From Exaiptasia diaphana (taxonomy: Eukaryota; Cnidaria; Anthozoa; Actiniaria; Aiptasiidae), in NCBI RefSeq assembly GCF_001417965.1, contig NW_018384718.1, positions 30,866-94,865 on the forward strand: a stretch of 64,000 bases of DNA, read 5' to 3'. This document shows, piece after piece, positions 60,601-64,000 of the stretch. The notes beneath the pieces are model-generated. The model saw only the letters and a list, made by a program, of their open reading frames with translations. It had not been told where the DNA came from and did not search any database. How positions within the stretch are numbered: the first letter of the stretch is position 1; every line of letters starts with the position of its first letter. The position numbers and the translations under genes were made by a program.

Positions 60601-63112
60601 TTTGCGTAAGAGAATTTGCTGTCAAATAAAACATGGGCAGGAGCCCATTACTAGGAGCCTTCCTCTTCTTCATAAGCTCTTGGAACGGCATTTACCCCTC
60701 TTGGTGCTATTTTTTGAAAAATAACTAGTGAGCAGCACGGAGTGTAAACTTTAGTAAACTTTAATATCCTACGCGTTTCGACTGTCTACACAGTCTTCAT
60801 CAGGGATAGTTTAGAAGAGTTTATAGCTATTGTATATATAGTGTATATATGGGCGAGATAACTGAGGAATGCTATCTGGCGGAACAGGATATACGTGAAT
60901 AACTAAATAACCACTACACCATAATAGTATGGGAGTGGTTTTACAAGATAAGTGGTTTTGGGGTCCGTGAGTTTAGCGCTAAACTCACGGACCCCAGCGC
61001 AAAACAGCCAATCAGAAAGCGACTTGAACAATAGGTTTCTGAATGACCGACGGCCGCCGGTCGACCGCCGGCGAGGAAGATCTTAGTACTAGACTATTTC
61101 AAAATTCATTTTCAGGATGTTTAAAGTTAACTTTTAGTAGAAATATTGTCCCAAAAAAGGAAAGCAGAATCACCTTTCGCTTCATATTTAGCCGATGAGG
61201 AAGCCAGTGATAGAAAACAGGTGTAATTACTCTTGGGAATACAGGGGAAAATCTGGAGAAAAAAACAACAACCAATAATTATGAACTTTTCATTGAGCAG
61301 CCGAAGACCAACAAAAATTCATTGGACAGCAAAAGCAACAAAAATCGACTCAAATCACACTCTGGATCTTTAACTGATAACCAGAGAATTTGAAATCAAA
61401 TGGCTGTTGAAGACGAGGAACGAAGGTTCAAATTGTACAAAAGCGGAAAATTTTGAACTTGAGCAAACTTGAGCAAACTGAACATGACTGAAGCAAGTTA
61501 TAAGCTTGCAAATTTTTACATGCAAATGGACATTGAATGGAACTCTTTTTGGGTTGACTAATTTATATGACCATAAAACAACAACATTTTAGTAGAGGAC
61601 CGTTTATCGGCTGCTGTTCAAGAAAAAAGGCGCCGAAATTCCGTATAAAGCCTTAAAAGGTAACTTCATTTGTGAAGAGTTTTTGTTTAGATGCAAAATA
61701 TTGTACAAAACTGTCACAAACAAATTTATTAAATGCTAATTTTTACATTTGTGATGTTACATTTTTTAGATGAAGAACTCATGATAAGAATCGATTATTT
61801 TGTGTTCACTGTCATGCTTTTTGATCAGATTCGTTGGTAAAAGAAACCAGAAATGTCGATTCTTTCATGTATGTGAGCTTTTTCGCTTTATACCTTTTCA
61901 CTATCTTTAAACATTTAAATATAATAGTTAATGGTGCCATTGAACCTTTGTTACAAAATAGTTTTTGTAAAAGCGAAAATTTCTTCACTTGCACAACTTA
62001 AAATTCAATCTAAAAACACCAGAAGTACATAACCAGAAGTGTCCATCTCCCCATTGGTATCGCCACCATCAGATGTCCCGATAATCTATTTTTAGACAAC
62101 CAATCACAACGCGCGCACATATTACACGGCACCTGATTGGTCCTTGTTGATCTACTTCAAGAGCGGACAAGAAAGGAAAATTATGTAGTCGATGGAGGCG
62201 AACGAAGTGAAGTTTTCATTTACGAGAATTTTACACCTTTTGCTGAACAACCATTTTTGAATTCGATAGAAAACATTCTTTACTATATAAGCAATGTAGC
62301 GAAGGAAGTTCAAGAGCAATATAGTCTGCAAAAACAAGAGAAAAGTTCAGACAAAGATGAAGAAAAATGCAAAACAGCGTGCGAAAAAAGTAGTCTAAAG
62401 TAGCTTTCTTACAGTCAATAGAGTCGGACTTAAAGAAAACCAAAGGTTAAGTAATTTGATAGACAACATACTTTACTATATGAGCAATGTAGCGAAGGAA
62501 GTTCAAGAGCAATATGGTCTGCGAAAACAAGGGAAAAGTTCAGACAAAAACGAAGAAAAATATGCAGACAAAAGGAGTGCGAAGAAATGTNTTTCTTGTC
62601 CGCTCTTGAAGTAGATCAACAAGGACCAATCAGGTGCCGTGTAATATGTGCGCGCGTTGTGATTGGTTGTCTAAAAATAGATTATCGGGACATCTGATGG
62701 TGGCGATACCAATGGGGAGATGGACACTTCTGGTTATGTACTTCTGAAAACACCTGATAGTGGCGGCCGGCGGCTCTTCACAACTCGGCATCTCAATAAG
62801 CGCGCGGGGAATGGCGGGAAAATCTAAAAATAGCACCAAGAGGGGTAAATGCCGTTCCTAGTAATGGGCTCCTGACATGGGTTATTTGATTTGAATTCGA
62901 AAATGGAGTATGTAGAAAGTTTAGGAATCAAGATTGGAGATGTAGTAGTCTAGTAGTGATGAACGTTTTATTTATATACGTCAAAAGTAGTCATAGTTTC
63001 TAATGAGTTTATCTACTCTTGAATTATCAGAATTAATGCTGCAGTACCGGTGGGCAAACCTTCCAAAGACGACAAGAAAAGCAATGGCGACGAAAAAGAC
63101 AAGTCAGCGTGA
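57605..63112 (+). CDS. Reticulon (reticulon-homology-domain ER-shaping protein)
   Basis: Seven exons join in frame: 57605-57822, 58401-58440, 59014-59112, 59525-59594, 59877-59923, 60360-60418 and 63031-63112, giving 204 residues. The reticulon domain starts with FRDIILWRDIK and has two long hydrophobic hairpins (about 15-58 and 120-150) around a hydrophilic loop with NLFLVADLADSVK. After the second hairpin come TIPKIYDMYK and an ending DDLLDKINAAVPVGK, like the reticulon C-terminus. Reticulons insert as wedges in the ER membrane and shape its tubules. The protein is about the size of the shortest animal isoforms; other N-terminal exons may exist upstream, since an acceptor ends at 57592. Exon 2 is a 40-nt microexon needed to keep the frame. 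Reading through the last donor gives an immediate TAA. The lysine-rich tail has no di-lysine signal at the extreme end. Confidence 0.9.
57975..58060. mobile_element. Partial inverted copy of the 57372 element
   Basis: It reads as the reverse complement of the right arm and loop of 57372-57510: GAGGATATTGCA, GGAGATATGGATTTTATC, then GAGTGAGCGTAGCGAG. It lies in reticulon intron 1, so inverted copies flank the first coding exon. Confidence 0.75.
60437..60543. mobile_element. 107-bp hairpin just inside the last reticulon intron
   Basis: The left arm (TTTGCATTTTTCCCGAGTTG onward) and right arm (ending CAACTCGGGAAAAATGTAAA) are near-perfect reverse complements of about 45 bp. It begins 18 bases after the donor at 60418/60419, so the nascent transcript would fold beside the splice site. 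Confidence 0.8.
60765..60808 (-). ncRNA. Hammerhead ribozyme core, Penelope-type minimal form
   Basis: On the minus strand, TATCC (stem I), CTGATGA, a six-pair stem II (GACTGT / ACAGTC, loop GTAG), GAAA, the short palindromic helix III ACGCGT, then A and GGATA (stem I) follow in hammerhead order. All core positions are intact: CUGAUGA, GAAA and a UA cleavage dinucleotide. Predicted cleavage follows the base at 60770. Very short helix III sequences that can dimerise are described for Penelope-like retroelements. The flanks probably belong to such an element, though no reverse transcriptase was seen. Fold checked by hand only. Confidence 0.75.
60959..60996. repeat. Perfect 38-bp palindrome
   Basis: The sequence from 60959 (TGGGGTCCGTGAG) reads the same on both strands to 60996, with AGCGCT at the centre and no spacer. 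It could extrude as a cruciform or be the fused ends of a mobile element. It lies inside the nested block of the reticulon intron. Confidence 0.9.
62017..62752. mobile_element. Foldback element with about 160-bp inverted arms and an internal ORF
   Basis: The left arm (62017-62176) and right arm (62592-62752) are nearly exact inverted copies. Each holds two CCAAT boxes, CTATTTTTAG (a match to the MEF2 consensus) and GCGCGC. A frame leaves the left arm with VDLLQERTRKENY and ends at 62403 after about 88 codons, with no ATG at its head. Inside, a segment of about 190 bp is duplicated in tandem (from 62265 and 62458). A partial copy lies at 40826-41170. I recognise no transposase. Confidence 0.75.
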
Positions 63113-63895
63113 ATGAGAAGAAGCCGAAAATATCTTATTATGAAAAATACAAAAGAATTATTGAGTTGAGCTAAATTGATTTGAATACTGCTGGACTTGG
63201 AGCAAAATGAAACATTTTTTTTTTATATAGAGTGAATTTATTATAAATAGGCCTATTTCAATTGAATTTAAGTGGACTTTATAGACTTTTACCGCAGAAT
63301 AGCGAAAGAAGCTCGATTAAAATCCATTGTATCCAAGACAAAGTAAAAAAGAAGCGAAATCTGTCACTTGACAGAAAGCCTGATAGATAATTTAGGTCTT
63401 TGCTCATTGCTAGGCTACTTTTCATTTTAATTTATTACATAGAGAAATCGTTTTCTTTTTAACCAGCAAATAAAATTTCTGTTTATATTTAAAGTCAGTT
63501 CTGCTGAGGAGACATCCATGATGCATCGCGGTAGCTCTTAATAAACATTATACAGAACATCGGCGGTTACTTTGAGCATGCGCTGTCCTTTAATTTTCAG
63601 TGTACACGCTCAAAGAGGCATTCAGAATAATTGACAGCCAACAACCCTTTGACTATATCTTAACCTGCAAGTTATGCGCATGCGCTACCGCATTATAGGA
63701 GTTAAGTCGATCTAGATCAGAATACATTATCTAATGTAAAATCTAATGACGCCGTTAAGAGACTATATCATTAGAATAAAACAAAATAAAAGAAGTAAAG
63801 AAAGTGTATTTATTGTGGAAACGAGGACGTCCAATGGCCGGATCAAACTATACCTAAACTACAAAGGAACCATCTAGCACAAAAATTGAACACTC
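63113..63895. other. 3' flank of the reticulon
   Basis: Probable 3' UTR followed by AT-rich spacer. No further gene is supported. Two GCGCATGCGC-like motifs (near 63575 and 63678) are present. Confidence 0.45.
63469..63474 (+). terminator. Polyadenylation signal AATAAA for the reticulon
   Basis: AATAAA lies about 360 bases after the stop codon. Another candidate occurs near 63540. Position and motif only. Confidence 0.4.
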
Positions 63896-64000
63896 GTGAC
63901 GTCAAGAGTTTATGTCAATCAGTGTGACGTCAAGAGTATATGTCAATCAATGTGACGTCAAGAGCATATGTCAATCAATGTGACGTCAACAGCATATGTC
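63896..64000 (+). repeat. 28-bp tandem repeat carrying TGACGTCA
   Basis: Units start at 63896, 63924, 63952 and 63980, an exact 28-base period, and the array runs off the window. Each unit reads GTGACGTCAAGAG, then a TATATGTCAATCAAT-type half. The palindrome TGACGTCA (full CRE, the CREB/ATF site) is kept in all four units. Confidence 0.93.

Larger units (their letters stand above)
60625..62885. mobile_element. Nested repeat block bounded by inverted copies (reticulon last intron)
   Basis: 60629-60715 and 62828-62882 are inverted copies sharing GAGCCCATTACTAGGA, ACGGCATTTACCCCTC and TTGGTGCTATTTTT; the left copy has a 27-base insert. Between them lie the hammerhead motif, the 38-bp palindrome and a foldback element. 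Most of the 2.6 kb intron is therefore repeat. About 61080-62010 is otherwise AT-rich with nothing recognised. Confidence 0.65.

Overview
The window reads as animal nuclear DNA, most likely a cnidarian and probably an anthozoan such as a coral or sea anemone. It is AT-rich, its genes are split by GT-AG introns of a few hundred to about 2,600 bases, and short palindromic elements litter the introns and spacers. The gene set fits: a Dmrt gene with DM and DMA domains, an intronless SoxB-like gene, kinase-less Roco proteins, a small BTB protein, a class A receptor and a reticulon. The organism is an inference from gene style; no species marker was identified. A 577-base N gap (42860-43436) and scattered single Ns show a draft assembly.

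Layout: 1-6480 holds no gene I can support. 6663-10951 (+) is a four-exon Dmrt gene. 10952-21980 is an 11 kb spacer with two palindromic elements. 21981-22820 (-) is a single-exon Sox gene, convergent with Dmrt. 22821-28598 is spacer. 28599-31051 (+) is a three-exon BTB gene whose middle exon lies between two copies of one palindromic element. 34474-38118 (+) is a Roco gene (Roco1). 41570-44249 (+) is a class A receptor with a large 20-bp minisatellite in its last intron. 44300-47415 is a degenerate copy of the Roco1 upstream region plus a Roco pseudogene. 49753-53400 (+) is a second intact Roco gene (Roco2). 57605-63112 (+) is a seven-exon reticulon with a 40-nt microexon and a last intron filled by nested repeats, one of which carries a complete hammerhead ribozyme core on the minus strand. 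The window ends in a 28-bp array in which every unit holds TGACGTCA.

Two themes stand out. First, 31.6-53.4 kb is a Roco cluster built by direct duplication: Roco1, a broken copy and Roco2. The two intact proteins are very similar over their GTPase core and C-terminus but strongly diverged over the N-terminal 300 or so residues, as expected if the front end is free to change while the signalling core is held. Second, the repeats carry recognisable parts: a hammerhead motif, a 38-bp perfect palindrome, a foldback family with CCAAT and MEF2-like sites next to a conserved reading frame, and inverted copies flanking single exons. Dmrt and Sox, both families known from sex determination and neural development, are neighbours here, though nothing in the sequence shows they work together.

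All exon joins were worked out by hand from reading frame, GT-AG signals and family similarity. No search, alignment or folding program was run.
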